A stretch of DNA of 64,000 nucleotides from Camarhynchus parvulus (lineage: Eukaryota > Chordata > Aves > Passeriformes > Thraupidae). Every line of letters begins with the position of its first letter. Positions within the stretch are counted from its first letter, which is position 1. A model generated the notes under the pieces. It searched no databases, was not told the DNA's origin, and saw only the letters and a list, made by a program, of their open reading frames with translations. Location: contig NC_044596.1 in assembly GCF_901933205.1 (NCBI RefSeq), positions 5,550,104-5,614,103 on the forward strand. Direction: 5' to 3'. A program made the position numbers and the translations under genes. Positions 1 to 12,600 of the stretch are shown piece by piece.

Positions 1-480
1 GCTTTGTTACAGGTTTAGGTTATTGCAGATAACATTTTCATTAATGAAGAGTACTCCTTTTCCAGGACCAGGACTGGCTGATCTCATATCTATGACTAAA
101 TCCATTGTGGGGCCATTTGATTTCAGTGACTCAATCTGATTAGCATTTCTGTATTGAAGAGTTCATGTGAAGAAGCCACATGACCCATGATTTAGGAGAC
201 TGTGGCTTTATCTTAGTGCTGAACCTGACTGTACTGACAGAGCACAAAGTAGGCTGGAGTTTGGTACATGCTGAGTTTAACATAAACACCCAGTTCATAT
301 AGATACAAACAAGTAATTTTCCTTTTTGTCTTGTCAGTGTGCTTTAAGTACTACAGTTATTCATCTGTTTTAGTTGATTTACTGAGATGAGGCCTGGATC
401 AGATGACAATGTGGTTCCTTGTGTTTTCATAACCTCTTGCTGGTAGCAGCTCCTAAGCTCTGTCTCCTGCTGTCCCTTAG
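1..480 (+). other. BRPF3: BRPF3 intron (left edge of window)
   Basis: The sequence upstream of the first visible exon is A/T-rich with no coding matches. It ends in a good acceptor (CTCCTGCTGTCCCTTAG) at 480. I see no repeat or RNA gene in it. Confidence 0.75.
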
Positions 481-2658
481 GCAGGCCTCTCCTGATGTCC
501 TTTGAGAGCCAGGCAGAGCTGGAGCCCCTGGAGCTGGTGTGGGCCAAGTGCCGTGGTTATCCCTCCTACCCTGCCTTGGTAAGTGCCCTGTGGCTCCCCC
601 ACAACCTGACCTTGCAGCTCAGGTAGCCCAGAACACAGTTCTGCTGTGCACTGTAACCAGGCAGAAAAGGGAAACTTCCCAACATAATGTCATATGTGCT
701 TTTTGTTTTTCTCCTTTCCCCTTTGCACAGTGAATTTTCCCAGGGCTCATTGTTTCAGAGCTTTGCAGAGGATTCATAAAACTTTGGTCTGCCATTGTCA
801 GGGGTAGGAGCTCTTTCACTCTCCTCTCCTCTGAGGAAAGTCATCAGTACTGTGGGGATGAGAAGACCTAAATTTTATAAATGCGGGCACCAGGTTCTGC
901 TGCCTGCATTTTCCTGCTTGGTGAGCACAGCTCCATCTGTAGGTGCCCAGCTGGCCCTGTCATGTCTACATCCTCTTGCAACAGCCATATGTTTGATTTA
1001 AATATGAGCATATATGCATGTCCCTTGAATGGTATTTCTTACTGATTATCTGCCTTTGGATATTTATCTATTAATGCCATCAAAAAGGGCAGATTCTGCT
1101 GGAAGTGTGACCCTCATCCATGCTCTTAATCCAAGTGGGAGCCCAGAAGAGGGAAGATCCATGGATCAGCCAAAGCAGTTTTAGTTCTCCACGTGGCTAC
1201 AGCCAGAGTTAAACTGTGGCTTAGAATGGATTTAGCCACTGAGACTGCCTCCAAAAAAGGCTTTTTCTGTAGCAGCCTGTTGTGGTGGCAAAGTGTCTTA
1301 ATAAATTCCTACAGATGGCCAATGCCAAAGCCAATCTACTTTTTCAGGCCCTTAGGAGGGGAAAAAGAACAGACTGAGTATTGCAGGCACCCTCTGCTGT
1401 TTTCTTCTCCTGTGCTGACATTGCACAAATGTGCACATGGACATCTCTGCTTTCTAGAGGGAGAATTGATGTATTTGTTGTGACTTATCTTCCAAATTGC
1501 TGTAGTCTCTGTTCCTCTAGCTTGATGGAGCCAGCACTGCTTGTCAGCTCCGAAAATATTTGGCCTGGTTCTGATCTGATGCAGTGTAAATCTGAGCAAT
1601 GCCACTGATGTCAACTGAGTTGTTCCAGAATGGAGCTGTTGTGAAATCACATTTGCCTGTGGAGTACAGCAGGAGCATTGGATTTATCTGGAGTTTGGTG
1701 TGAGGGAGGGAAATCCTTTGCTGAACAGAATAATGCTGAGTTTGTACTGAATTACACATTAGTGTAAGTGCATTTACAGTTACACAGAACCACACAGCTC
1801 CTTTTTTCAAGATGGGGTGCCTGGCTTTGGGACTGACTGGCTTCCCTCCCAAAGGGGAAGCCTCAGGCTGAAATTTTTTTAGAAAGCAAGCAATTTTGCT
1901 TACCCACCCAAAATAGACTTAATTTGTCTAGCTTGGATACACTGAAAGAACAGAAGAATAATGCATTCTGCTCATTGCTTGGAAGGGTCTTGTGCTAAAT
2001 GTCCTCCCCCCGTGTCCCCAGATCATCGACCCCAAGATGCCGCGCGAGGGTTTGCTGCACAACGGAGTCCCCATCCCTGTGCCCCCCATGGATGTCCTGA
2101 AGCTGGGGGAGCAGAGGCAGACAGAGGCAGGAGAAAAACTCTTCCTTGTCCTTTTCTTTGACAACAAGAGAACCTGGTGAGTGTGTGCACACAGCTCCGT
2201 GCTGAGTGTGAGGGAGAAGATTTAACATGATCTTGGGATGTGGGAGCACAGAGGGATTATGATGATGTTACAGGTGAATTGGGGAATTTAAGCATGCAGA
2301 GAGAAGTCTGTGCTCAGAAGGCATTTTGGCTGCAGGGGCTTCTTCTTTGTCAAATGCAGGGATTTAAACATTTGTACCATTGTTGTGGGGCAGTGATGAG
2401 GAATAAATACATCATGTGGGTGTAACTGCTCCTGGGGAGGAGGTGACAGGTCTGTGCACTCCTCTCTGCTGCAGGCAGTGGCTGCCACGGGACAAAGTCT
2501 TTCCCCTGGGCGTGGATGACACCGTGGACAAGCTGAAGATGATGGAGGGACGCAAAACCAGCATCCGCAAGTCGGTGCAGGTGGCCTACGACCGAGCCAT
2601 GATCCACCTGAGCCGAGTGCAGGGGGACAACCCCTTCATCCCAGCCACCTACCTGTGA
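481..2658 (+). CDS. BRPF3: BRPF3, bromodomain and PHD finger-containing protein 3 (3' end, last three coding exons)
   Basis: BRPF proteins scaffold MYST-family histone acetyltransferases; BRPF3 is known mainly from the HBO1/KAT7 complex in the nucleus. The coding exons seen are 481-578, 2022-2176 and 2475-2658, joined in phase (AG before each, GTAAGT and GTGAGT donors) and ending in TGA at 2656-2658. The roughly 145 residues form the C-terminal PWWP domain, the H3K36me3 reader. It opens with [14 protein letters not shown], continues through [10 protein letters not shown] and [19 protein letters not shown], and ends with a helical tail containing [19 protein letters not shown]. The final residues (PFIPATYL) resemble the BRPF3 terminus (..SSYL) and not the BRPF1 terminus (..SDID), which decides the paralogue. 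The EPC, PHD and bromodomain exons lie left of the window. The gene converges on TBC1D22B. Confidence 0.93.
579..2021 (+). other. BRPF3: BRPF3 intron
   Basis: This 1.4 kb intron has a GTAAGT donor at 579 and a CCCCAG acceptor at 2021. Short open frames in it show no family resemblance and it has no recognisable repeat. Confidence 0.8.
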
Positions 2659-4715
2659 GGGGCTGCTGGGGCAGCCCTCCTGATCCTCCACACCTCCAGC
2701 TCCCTGCACTGCACAGGGCAGCACCTCCAGCAGCTGGCAGCACGCCTTGGAGTACCCTGAAATGTGCCAAAAAAAATCCCTTGTCCGGCTTCTTCCTGAA
2801 TGTGTCTTGCTGAAGAGCTGGCAGGAGATGAAATGTAGTCTACAGGGAGTAAGGTAGGTAGGAAAAGCTGACAGGTGACAGGAGCCAAGGTGAGTTGCTG
2901 CAGTGAGCAGAGCACACAGCACTTGGATGTTGGGACCTCATGCACCGTCCCCTGCCTCTCCTGGACTGCCAGGGTTTTGAGTCGTCAGCCAGTCCCAGGT
3001 AATTCCTGGGAACCTGACACCCCCAGGATTCTTTACAGAAATCCCAACTGGACTTTCTTGTGCCAAATTTACCCTAACCATCATTGGCCTTTTCATTTTT
3101 CTTTAAATGGCATTGTCCTGTCACATAAAAACTGCACAGAATCATAGCTGGGAGCTCTGATTGTGATTCTCCTGCTTACCTACATTGTGTTTTCATGTTT
3201 AGATTTCTCTCACTGCATTTAGAAAAGCTTGAGATTTTGGTAACCTTCCCCCCCTGCACAGTTTCATGCACAGATGCACAGAGCTTTAAGGATGAAAATC
3301 AAATTACCTGATCTGTGTCTATATGTATGTCTTAGAAATTGATTTTGTAGTTTCACATTTCAGTTCTGATTTCTGTGACTCTGCTTGTTGCAGTAACATT
3401 TCATATCATGACTTAGCACAGTACCTAAGAAAAGATAACTTCCTTTTTTTAAGAAGTAATTTTGGAGGTGTCTGTTGAGCTGGAGCAGCTCTTCAGGCAC
3501 TGAGGTTGATCAGGGTTGGAGGGAGATGCATCTTTTGTGTTGGTTTATGCACATTTGGTGTAAGGCTCCTCTTCCTTTTTTCCCCCCTCCTCTTTCCTGT
3601 CTCCCTGTTTTCCTCTGCCACATTTTGGACTGAAAGCAAGCACTGACCAGAGCACACGACCCTTCTGCTGTTTCACCTTCTCCCACACGTGCACATCCTT
3701 CCCTGGTGTGTGGGTCTCAGTGTTGTCATCCAGGTAAACCCAGACAATCCCTGTTGGTTTGGGTTTGCATTGCAAAAAAAAAAAAGAAAACAGGGACAAG
3801 CTGATGTTTGGGAACTTGGTGACTCAATCTTTTCTATTAGCCAAGGACTTTATGATTTCTCTGATCTCTTCTGTTGCATATCCCTCTTTATTTTCCCATT
3901 TTAAAGAGCCAAAGGTGCAAAGCAAGATTGTAGATTGAATATCATCACTTTGCTTTTTAACTCAGTATTTTTAAATTATTTTTAACTTTTTCATACTGAA
4001 GAGAATGTGGAGTCAAAATAATAATAATTAATGATAATGAATAGTAGGGAGTAATCACTGCCATTTCTACTTGCTCTACTTTTTTAAAAATACCACTTCT
4101 TATACATTGGGGCATGGAACTGCAAGGAATTTTAAGATTCCTTTAACATATAGAGATGGGGCATAGGAGTTTGTAAAAATATTAATAGTGATAATAATGC
4201 CCATGGAGTGTGGCTAGGGAAGGATGTTGTGTATATAGTTGTAAAATGTTCTAAATTATTTAGACCTATTGTCACCATTCTTGAAGTCCTCAGTTGTGTT
4301 GCTGGGTCTTTTATATGCACACAGTGTAATTTATTTAAAGGAACATACACTTTTCCAGGTGGTAGCTCAGCTGTGGACTAGTGACCTGTGTATATGTTTT
4401 AAGGTCTTGGGAGTTGGTCTTTTTTTTTTTTTTTTGTTTGGTTTTTAAATGAGTTTAGAATTTGGATTGGCTGATATCCTGTTGTTGCTACAGAACCTAA
4501 ATGTTACTGTCAGTCTGCTGTAAAGCACAGATTGCTCTATTTATTGTAGAAAGTGAGTTTATTTGCTTTCTAGAATTGTTTATATCAGATGGTATAAGAG
4601 AAGTAATAAGAAAATCTATGCTTGTAAAGAAAAAAAAAGCTAATTTTACCTACTATAATCTGACTGTCTGAGACTATATTTTCTCTCTGAGAAATAAATG
4701 TTCTAATGTATGGAA
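2659..4715 (+). other. BRPF3: BRPF3 3' UTR
   Basis: The stretch runs from the TGA to a canonical AATAAA at 4693-4698, followed by A-rich sequence. It is A/T-rich, has homopolymer T runs near 4420-4435, and has no other gene. The 2 kb length is usual for the gene. The end is inferred from the poly(A) signal only. Confidence 0.7.
4693..4698 (+). terminator. BRPF3: BRPF3 poly(A) signal AATAAA
   Basis: This is a canonical AATAAA on the plus strand at the end of the A/T-rich 3' UTR. An A-run follows about 15 bases later. It lies about 460 bp from the opposing TBC1D22B signal. Confidence 0.65.
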
Positions 4716-5154
4716 AAAAAAAAAGCAAAACAACAAACCACCACCCTCAGAAAGAGTTCTTCCTTGCTAATGTTGTCCTGAAATCCAGAACTTACCGTGA
4801 TGGTTTTGATGATCCCTGTGGTCCCACATGCAGATGGGCAGAGCAGTGACAGGGAGGTGACACAGGGAGGAGTTTCTTGTTCTGCCCCCACCATGTCCTG
4901 TGTCCCTCCCCTGTGCAATGGGTGACACCACTGGGTGCTGCATGGAGAGGTCCCACCTTGTGCTGGTTTTATTTGTAGAGTTTTTTGTTTGTGTGGAGTT
5001 TTTTTAATTATTTCCTCTTTTTAGTTGATGTTAAACTAAGGACCACTCTTTTCTCAGAGAAAAACAACAAAAGGCACATGACAAACAAAGTCCAAATGCC
5101 TGAGAAAAACAAGTCCACCTTAGGAAAGTGATTTCTTGAGATACTGTTTGGAGT
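4716..5154. other. Convergent gap between BRPF3 and TBC1D22B
   Basis: This short interval lies between two opposing poly(A) signals. I see no ORF with family resemblance and no repeat. A further minus-strand AATAAA at 4968-4973 could let TBC1D22B transcripts run deeper into it. Confidence 0.6.
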
Positions 5155-5160
5155 TTTATT
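5155..5160 (-). terminator. TBC1D22B: TBC1D22B candidate poly(A) signal AATAAA
   Basis: Plus-strand TTTATT reads AATAAA on the gene strand. It is the first canonical signal after the stop, about 1.5 kb downstream. A second candidate is at 4968-4973. Confidence 0.55.
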
Positions 5161-6688
5161 GGCAACAAGGTTCTGCCTGTCTCATGCTTGGCCCGGGCCT
5201 CACTGCCTGCTGCTTTCCCCCCCGGGAACAGAAAGGGAACGTGGAGGCCTGGGAGGCTCCAGCCCTGCCAGGAAAGCCCTGGTGGCCCAGCAGGAGTGCT
5301 GGGAGAAGCCCAGGCTGGCCCAGCTCTGTCCCCTCAGGCCCTCCCAGATCCAGCCCAGCCCAGAGGTGCTGCCCACGGAAGGGAATGGCCCGGAACCATC
5401 CCCAGCTGCTGGAGGTAACAGCACCCACAGCAGGGCCTGCCCCAGGGAGGCTGTGGGGGACAGCAGGGCAAGCTGCCCTGGCTGCTGGGCACAGCCACTG
5501 CTGCTTCCAGGGCTGCTCCTCCCTGCAGTGCAGCCCTGCAGCCCTGCCCTGCAGGGCCCGGGGGCACTGCCAGCCCTGCAGCCCCTGTGGCTCTCCCCTG
5601 CTTCTGCTGGGAGCTCCCACAACTCCACTGCCCAAACCCTGAGATGTGTCTGTGTCACACCTCGGGCACAGCCAGCACTGCAGAGGGTTCAAAACCCTAC
5701 AACACCACAGCCAGGCATCCTTCTCAGGCGTGGAGAGGATGGGGAGAACAAGGGGTTCATGTTATAAATATAAAATCTGCTACAAAGAGAAGACATATAT
5801 TGTACATCTTTGACCCATATACACAAGAACACAATATACACAGAACGCCGCGGAGCAGTGGGGACGTTATCAGGAGGTCTTTGAGAGATGTTGCTCCCCT
5901 ACCAGCACCCCCTCTGTGCCTTCCCCACAGCTGGATGGGGCTCACGGAACATCAGTCACCAAAAGTTCTACCAGGCTGGCACACGGCATTGCAGGTGTGT
6001 GTGGATGGAGTGGTCGTGGCCCCCGCCGTGCCTGCCCTGCTGCCCTGGGGGAGAGGTAGGCGAAGAGGATGGAGACGAGGAGGGAGGGCAGGCACGAGGG
6101 ACTCTCTTGTGAACCCACAAAGTGCTTGGGGGGTCTCTGGCCCCTCGGAGCGAAGGGAGGCCCTGAGAGAAACTTCTTGCCCTGCCACCCTGGTGGGGAA
6201 GGATTCTGCGGCCAGGCAGGTCTCTGATAAGGCATTTTCATCTGGGACTTGGCGCAAACGGTGGCAGAAGAGAGGAGGGAGCAGATGGGGCAGGTGGTGC
6301 AGGGCAACAGGAGGCAGCAAAGCTGACGTGGTCCCAGCCAGACAAGCCCAGGACAGGGAGTGGAGAGGACAGGAGGGCTTCGTCTCTGGCTCAGTTTATC
6401 TGTAAAACTTCCCCCATGTTCTCTCTCAGCCCCTCGCAGCCTCCCTTCCTGGCGTGAGCCACCAGCACGGAGTGAAATACTGAGAGCCCTCAAAATGGCA
6501 CATCCAGGCGCATGGAGTGGCAGACAGGCACACGTTCAGAGTTAAGACAAGAGTTCAGGTGAGCTTTGTACAGCAAAGAGCAGCTGCTGGCTGGAGTGTC
6601 CGAGGAGTTGGGATGACAAAAATGCCACAGTGATCAGATCGGGCCAGGACAAGGGGCGGGCACGGCAGAGAGGAGCCAGTCTGGGCAC
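5155..6688 (-). other. TBC1D22B: TBC1D22B 3' UTR
   Basis: The sequence runs from the TAG stop at 6689-6691 to a minus-strand AATAAA at 5155-5160. The part at about 5170-5700 is unusually G/C-rich and opens long spurious frames on both strands. An A/T-rich island at 5758-5850 could mark an alternative, shorter 3' end. The end point is inferred from the poly(A) signal. Confidence 0.6.
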
Positions 6689-9600
6689 CTATCGGCGGTA
6701 ATGGTTTGGGGCATCTGCAAACATGTACTTGAGTCTGTAGGCTTCAGCCAGCAGCAGCCCAATCTCTTCATTACCCCAGTGTATCGTGGGCAAGTTTTGT
6801 AGCAACATCAAAAGGCCCTGCAAGAAGGGAAAATGCTTAGTTTGGAGAGGCTGAAGGCAGAGCACAGATCCAGTGCAGGCTTGGGGCTGGCCTGAGCAGT
6901 GGCAGCAGCGCTCAGTAACTTCTGCTCACCACACCTGCAGGTCTGAAAAGCTCAGGGACAACATCAAGATGTGCTTGGGTCTAGATCTGAACCAGTGAAG
7001 CACTGCAAGCCCCTTGGAATAAAGGTGTTGTTACAGAGTTACAGCTCGACAGAGGAGGGCAAACACTGATCAGAGCTGGAATGGGATGTCTGAACCCTCC
7101 AACAGCTCCATTCTCTGTCCTTATCACCAAGGCTCAAGTTACTTCCAGGCAAATCTGAGACCAGATGATCGTGGAGCCAGCTCTGACAGCTGTCTATGTC
7201 CACACTGGGCTCCCAACCAGAGCAATTCCCTCCCCTCTATTTCCCTTCCCCAGGGAGTCACCCCCAACCTCAGGGTCTTACTTGGAAATCTTCCTCATCC
7301 AGGATCTCCTTCCGCCACTTGATCAAGAAGGCAGCACAAACGTACAGGTGGAAATGGGAGAATCCTTCTGGCTCTGACTGTGGACAGCAAAACTCTGGGT
7401 GAACTCCTGCAGCTCAGCTGGAGAACAACCCCCAGACACAGGTGTCCTGCTGGGCCACCCATCACCCAGCGGCTGTGAACATCCTGGGCCACCCTGCTTT
7501 GTTTCCCTCAGCACCCCAGCTGGTACCAGGAGAGCTCTGTCCCCGTGGGGACAGGGACACCAGTGACAGTGACAAGCTAGGAGGGAGCTCAGTGGAGCCT
7601 GCATACCTGGTAGGTGTCCCAGAGGCGGATGGTGCAGCGCAGGGGCAGCTCCCTCATCAGCAGGTTGTTCATCCAGCGAAAGGCAAACTGCAGGTACTCG
7701 ACCTCATACTTCCTAAAGTGATTATGTACCTGCTCTGAAACAGCACATTTCACTTACACACCTGGGGCTCCCAGTGCCCCAGCTCCTGCACGCTGCTCAC
7801 AGCACAGTGCCTTTCACACTTTCAGGCTGAGACTTTTTTCTCCCAAATTCCTTCTCTCCTCACCCTGTGCTGTCACCAGGGGGTTTCTGGCTGACCCTGC
7901 CCTGCTCTGGTTCCATGAGTGTTGTAAGAAGTGTCCACCCCTGCCCTGAGAGCTGTCCCTCCCTCTGCTGTGACAAACCTGACCAGACTCCCGTGTGACC
8001 TACCATCGATCCGGCTGACCAGCTCCTCCAGGGCTTTCACTTTCTTCTGGATCCCTGGCTGTGCAAAGGTGTAATTGTCCTGTGGGAGAGGCCCTGAGTC
8101 AGCAGCTTGAACAACAGCTACAAATGATCAAACCCAGATCAGCAGCTGGACAGTTGGGATGAGATTATCATGAGCCAAGGAGCCAGGGCTCCTGAGCACC
8201 AGGACTGTCTGCATGCTGTGAATTCCCTGGTCAGGACAGGGCCATCTGGACAGCCACAGCACCCATCTCCCCAGGATTTCACAGATTAACAGATTCAGTG
8301 GACAAACTAAAGTCACTGAAGTAGCAAAACCTCCTTAAATGCTGGAGCATGCAGAATACTCACCCAGACAGGGAGAGGAGACAAAGACACAGGAATTCTG
8401 TGGCCCCAGAGGCTCACCTGAATCCCATCCAGCAGCTTGCTCATGCACCAAAAGCTGTCGGCCTCGATGCTCCGTAAAACATCCTGGGACAGGTTTGTCA
8501 CATCAAAGTTTTCCACATCCTCCTCTGCAAAACAGAGAGGGAAGAGCATCCGGGAGATGGGGGACCCAGGAACATGGGACAATCCCAGGGGCTTTATCAG
8601 GCCAAAGCTTTGCAGGAGGCACTGCAACACTCCCAAAGTCAGGAGACACAGGTCTGGCCCTCCTGACTTGGCTGACCCAGCAGTTCCCTCCCTTTTCTCC
8701 TTGGGAGGAGAGCACCCACCACGCTGCTGTCACACCACTACATCAGATCAAATAACAGGGCTAAGCTGGCCCATTTCCAATTTCAGAGGCTCAGAAATCC
8801 TGGCAAGCAACCAGGGAGCAGAGATACAGCAAGAGGTGAAAAGAGAACTCCAGCCAGGCCCAGGCACTCTGAAGGAAGAGCACATCTTCCTCTTCTTCAG
8901 CAGAGCAAGTTCTCCTCATGCCAGCATTTCACACCACTTCAAATCCCACTGTCAGGAGCGCTCAGAGCAGCAATTGTCACTTACCAACGTGCTCAGAGAG
9001 GAACACAACAAAGAAGGGGGTGACCAGGTCATTGATGCCCTGCACATAGCCGCTGGCTGGGTGGCGAATGGCCCAGATAAACAGGATTCTCTCAAAAATC
9101 TAGGGAAGAACCAGGGAAAGCAGGTACCTGCATTAGCCATGCACAAAGGGAAGGCAGAAAAGCATAACTGCTGAGCTCAGGGAGTGCAGACCATGCACTG
9201 ACAGGCTTTTCTGTAGCAGTAAGGTAATGTTAGAAGCACAGAAGTCCTAGGAGAGACTCTGTGTCATGCACAGATCCCACATGCAGGCCAGCCAAGACAG
9301 TCCAGGCTCCTCATCAAAACCTCTGCCTGAAGAAATGCAGACCCAACTTTTCAAGACCCAGACAGCTTCATATCCACAGGACAGGGCAGAGCAGCCTCCT
9401 TGGCTGAACATCAGGTGGGAAGATGAGGTATCAGTACAGTACTTCCAGAAAAGCACCACAGATCAGGAGACTTCCCAACAGGGCAGCCTCCCTCACAGCC
9501 ACCAACATTCCCAGACTGCCCCAACCCCCGGGACACCCCACACACACACTGAGCCTGTTTGCAGAGAGGACAGGTGCCCACACCTCCTGGCCACCTCTTG

Positions 9601-12600
9601 AACCCATCCCTGCCAAGGCTGCTCCCATAAAAGAGGTTTTGAAGCAAAACAGAACTATCCTGTGTTCTGGTTCAAATGCCTTCAATTTGTCTCAAAAGCT
9701 TCAGGTTTTTTACCATCTTGGCTACATCTTGCCAAAGCAGAGATCATCTCATAACCCCCAAGCTCCAAGTTTGATATCTTTCAGAAACGTGGGACAAGAC
9801 CAGACAGTTCCAGGAGGTATTTGCATCAGGAGCTGTCAGGCAGGGAAGTTTCCCCACAGAGTTAACTCCCTAGGAGCAGTGCTGGCCGCACTTCACACAC
9901 ACATCCCATGGCAAGTGCAGGGCAGGAGCTTCACCCCTCCTTACCTCCTGGACGAGGGGCTGCTGGAAGAGGGGAATGAGTGGGTTGGTCCTTGGAATGT
10001 CAATGTGGATCTGGAAAAGAAGGTGGGTTACACACACCAGCTGTGCTTTCCAGGGGCACAATAACTTGTCACAGGTTAACAGAGGGGAATCCCCATGAGT
10101 GTTCCCCCAGGCAAGAGCTGACAAGCACAGTGAGGGCTACAGATGACAGCTGTACTGAGAAAATCATCTGCAGTCTGCTCTGCTCATGTGCAGGCAGGTA
10201 GTTCAGAGCTGAAATTTTCCTAAATTAGATCAATTTAGGAAAAGCTTAAACTAACAAGGACAGAACCATGACGCCTTTTCCCCCAAGAGAAGACTCCTCC
10301 ATGCTACAGCTAGAGCAAGTCCTGGCACGACCCCACCCATGGGGACAAGCAGCAGCAAGAGGGAGGAGAGGGCTATCCCCGAAGCAGGAAGGCAGGAGGA
10401 GGTTCCCACCTGTCTGTAGGTGTCCTGGTGGTGCTCCTCGTTGCGGGAGTCGTAGTACTGCTGGATGAAGCCAAAGTACTCCTCCCTCTTCCTCTGCAGG
10501 GTCAGCTTGCGGCGCTCCGAGTTGGCGGGGAGGTAACCCTGATTGGGAGAACTCGGCTCAGGGCACAGCCTCCTCTCCTTCCTCAGCACCCTGAAATCCT
10601 CCCAGCTGTGCACAAACACCAGACACACAACTCAGGAGCTGGGGAAAGAGCTTTGATGGAATTTGGCCTTCCTAGCTCCTGAGCTTGGAGTAATCCAACT
10701 TCATCAGATTCAGTTCCCCAAAAGGGAGTGAAGCAGGCAGTGCCCACACCAGCCTGGGCTCTGAGCTCCAGAGGATGCAGCAATGGCACTCCCTGATCAA
10801 AACCCCTACAGCTCACCTGGAGGCTGGGCACTGAACACACAAGCAAAGCTGGCTATGGGACACAGGCAGTGTCCCTGAGGTGGCACAGCCCTCCCAGGCT
10901 CTGGTACTTACTGACAGCAGTCTCCACGTCACAGGCCGCACCTCTCGGGGCACACCAGGCCAGCTGCACTTTCTCAGCTCATCTGCAAACGGACAGTGGT
11001 GGCAATGGATTAGATCCTAGGCACGTCCAGCACCACTACACCTAGAAGGAGAGGAAAGCCCAGTCTGCTCCTGCAGGCTCTGGAGACAATGAGCCTCCAG
11101 GAAGGCTCCCACACCAGCAATCACTGGGGATGTGGGTCTGCTGCAAGGACAGCAGAGGTGATTTCAGCCCAGCTGGGGCTCAGAACAGGGAGCTGCAGGG
11201 TCACCAGTGTGCCAGGACCTCAGTTCTCACGCAGAGACAGCCCCCAGTGATCCCAACCATCGTGTGCAAGATGGAGAATGATTAGGGACAGACAGGGAGG
11301 GGCAGAAGGACATCACCATCTGCCAACAGGGCGATTCCTGCAAACACCCATCTGGTACAACTGCAGGCAGTGATTTTTTCTACCCCAAAGCAGACCTGAT
11401 GCAGGCAGCAGGCCCCTCTGCCCTGCTCTGCCCACCCTCAGCGTGCCCCACTCACCCAGGTCGGTGTTGTGGCTGGAGAGGAGCTGCCGGAACTTCTCCA
11501 GGCGCGTTTTCTCCCGCACAGTCATAGGGGGAGCCCCGGAGGCGTTTTGGTCAGAGATTCGAGCCACGAGGGGAATGACGGGCCGGAGGGGCAGGGACTG
11601 CTGCTTCTGCAGGGGGCTCCGCACACAGGCCTCCTCTAGCAGGGACCAGAGGCTGCACTGAGCTGGGCATGGAGGTGCCACCTCCCCAGCCCCACCTCAC
11701 CCCCACAGCCACTGTCAGACCCTGCAGATTCCACCCATCTATCCCTCAGAACAGCATCACTGGCCCACTCCAATGGATCAGCAGTTCACAGGCATCTGTG
11801 GAGCCTCTTCCATCACTTCCCCCCATTTCTGCCTCCCTTCCTTCCTCCTGCATCCAAACACCTGACTGCAAGTGGACCAGACTTCCCTCCACACGTGGGG
11901 AGGACACAGGACACAAGGCAGAACTGATGTTCAGATCTGCTCTGTTCTCCAGATCCAAACACCAACCAAGCTGATTGCCAGTGCAGAGAGAGGAGCTGAT
12001 GGGCTGCCAGTGCCACCTCTTGAGGTACTCTCACTGCAAGGCCAGGCAAGGCAGTGAGCAGGGGCTGCTGCTGCTCAATTCCCTGCCCAAGCTGTGTCAA
12101 CACAACCTCACCCAGACCTTTGCTAAGAGCAGCACACCAAACCACTGTGAAGCAGACAATGAGCAAATCCCAGAGAGAACTTAACAGATCTCAAAACTGA
12201 CTTAGCACCCAGAACATGGAATACTCTGGGGCAGACACTGAGCAGCAGAGGACACAAGCATTAAAGCCAGGCCTCTGGAAGTGGCTCCTTGGAGTACAGG
12301 ATACCAAAAGGAAGAAAAAGCCTCTGTTGTGCTTACGGGCTGTGTCACAGCCTTTTGCCCATACTGGGAGTAGCAAGAACCAGTTGAGTTCAGTGGCCAA
12401 GCAAGAGAGCACTGGAGCAGGAGGCTGCTCCTGAAGATGGCTCTTACCAGAGGTCCTGGAGAGCTGGGCCTCGCTGCTGGACTTGATGACCTTGCAGTTG
12501 GTGGGCAGGTCCCCGAGGGCCGGCTGGCACCGCTCGGGCTTGGCCCGCAGCTTGCTGTGGTTCTCCAGAACCTGCGCTGCCGTGGCCTTGGCCACTTTAG

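Noticed and set aside
5136..5767. Overlapping open frames of 168-202 codons on both strands
   Set aside because: They lie in the G/C-rich TBC1D22B 3' UTR, have low-complexity composition and match no family I recognise.
8437..9174. 245-codon plus-strand open frame
   Set aside because: It crosses two TBC1D22B exons and an intron in antisense with no family resemblance.
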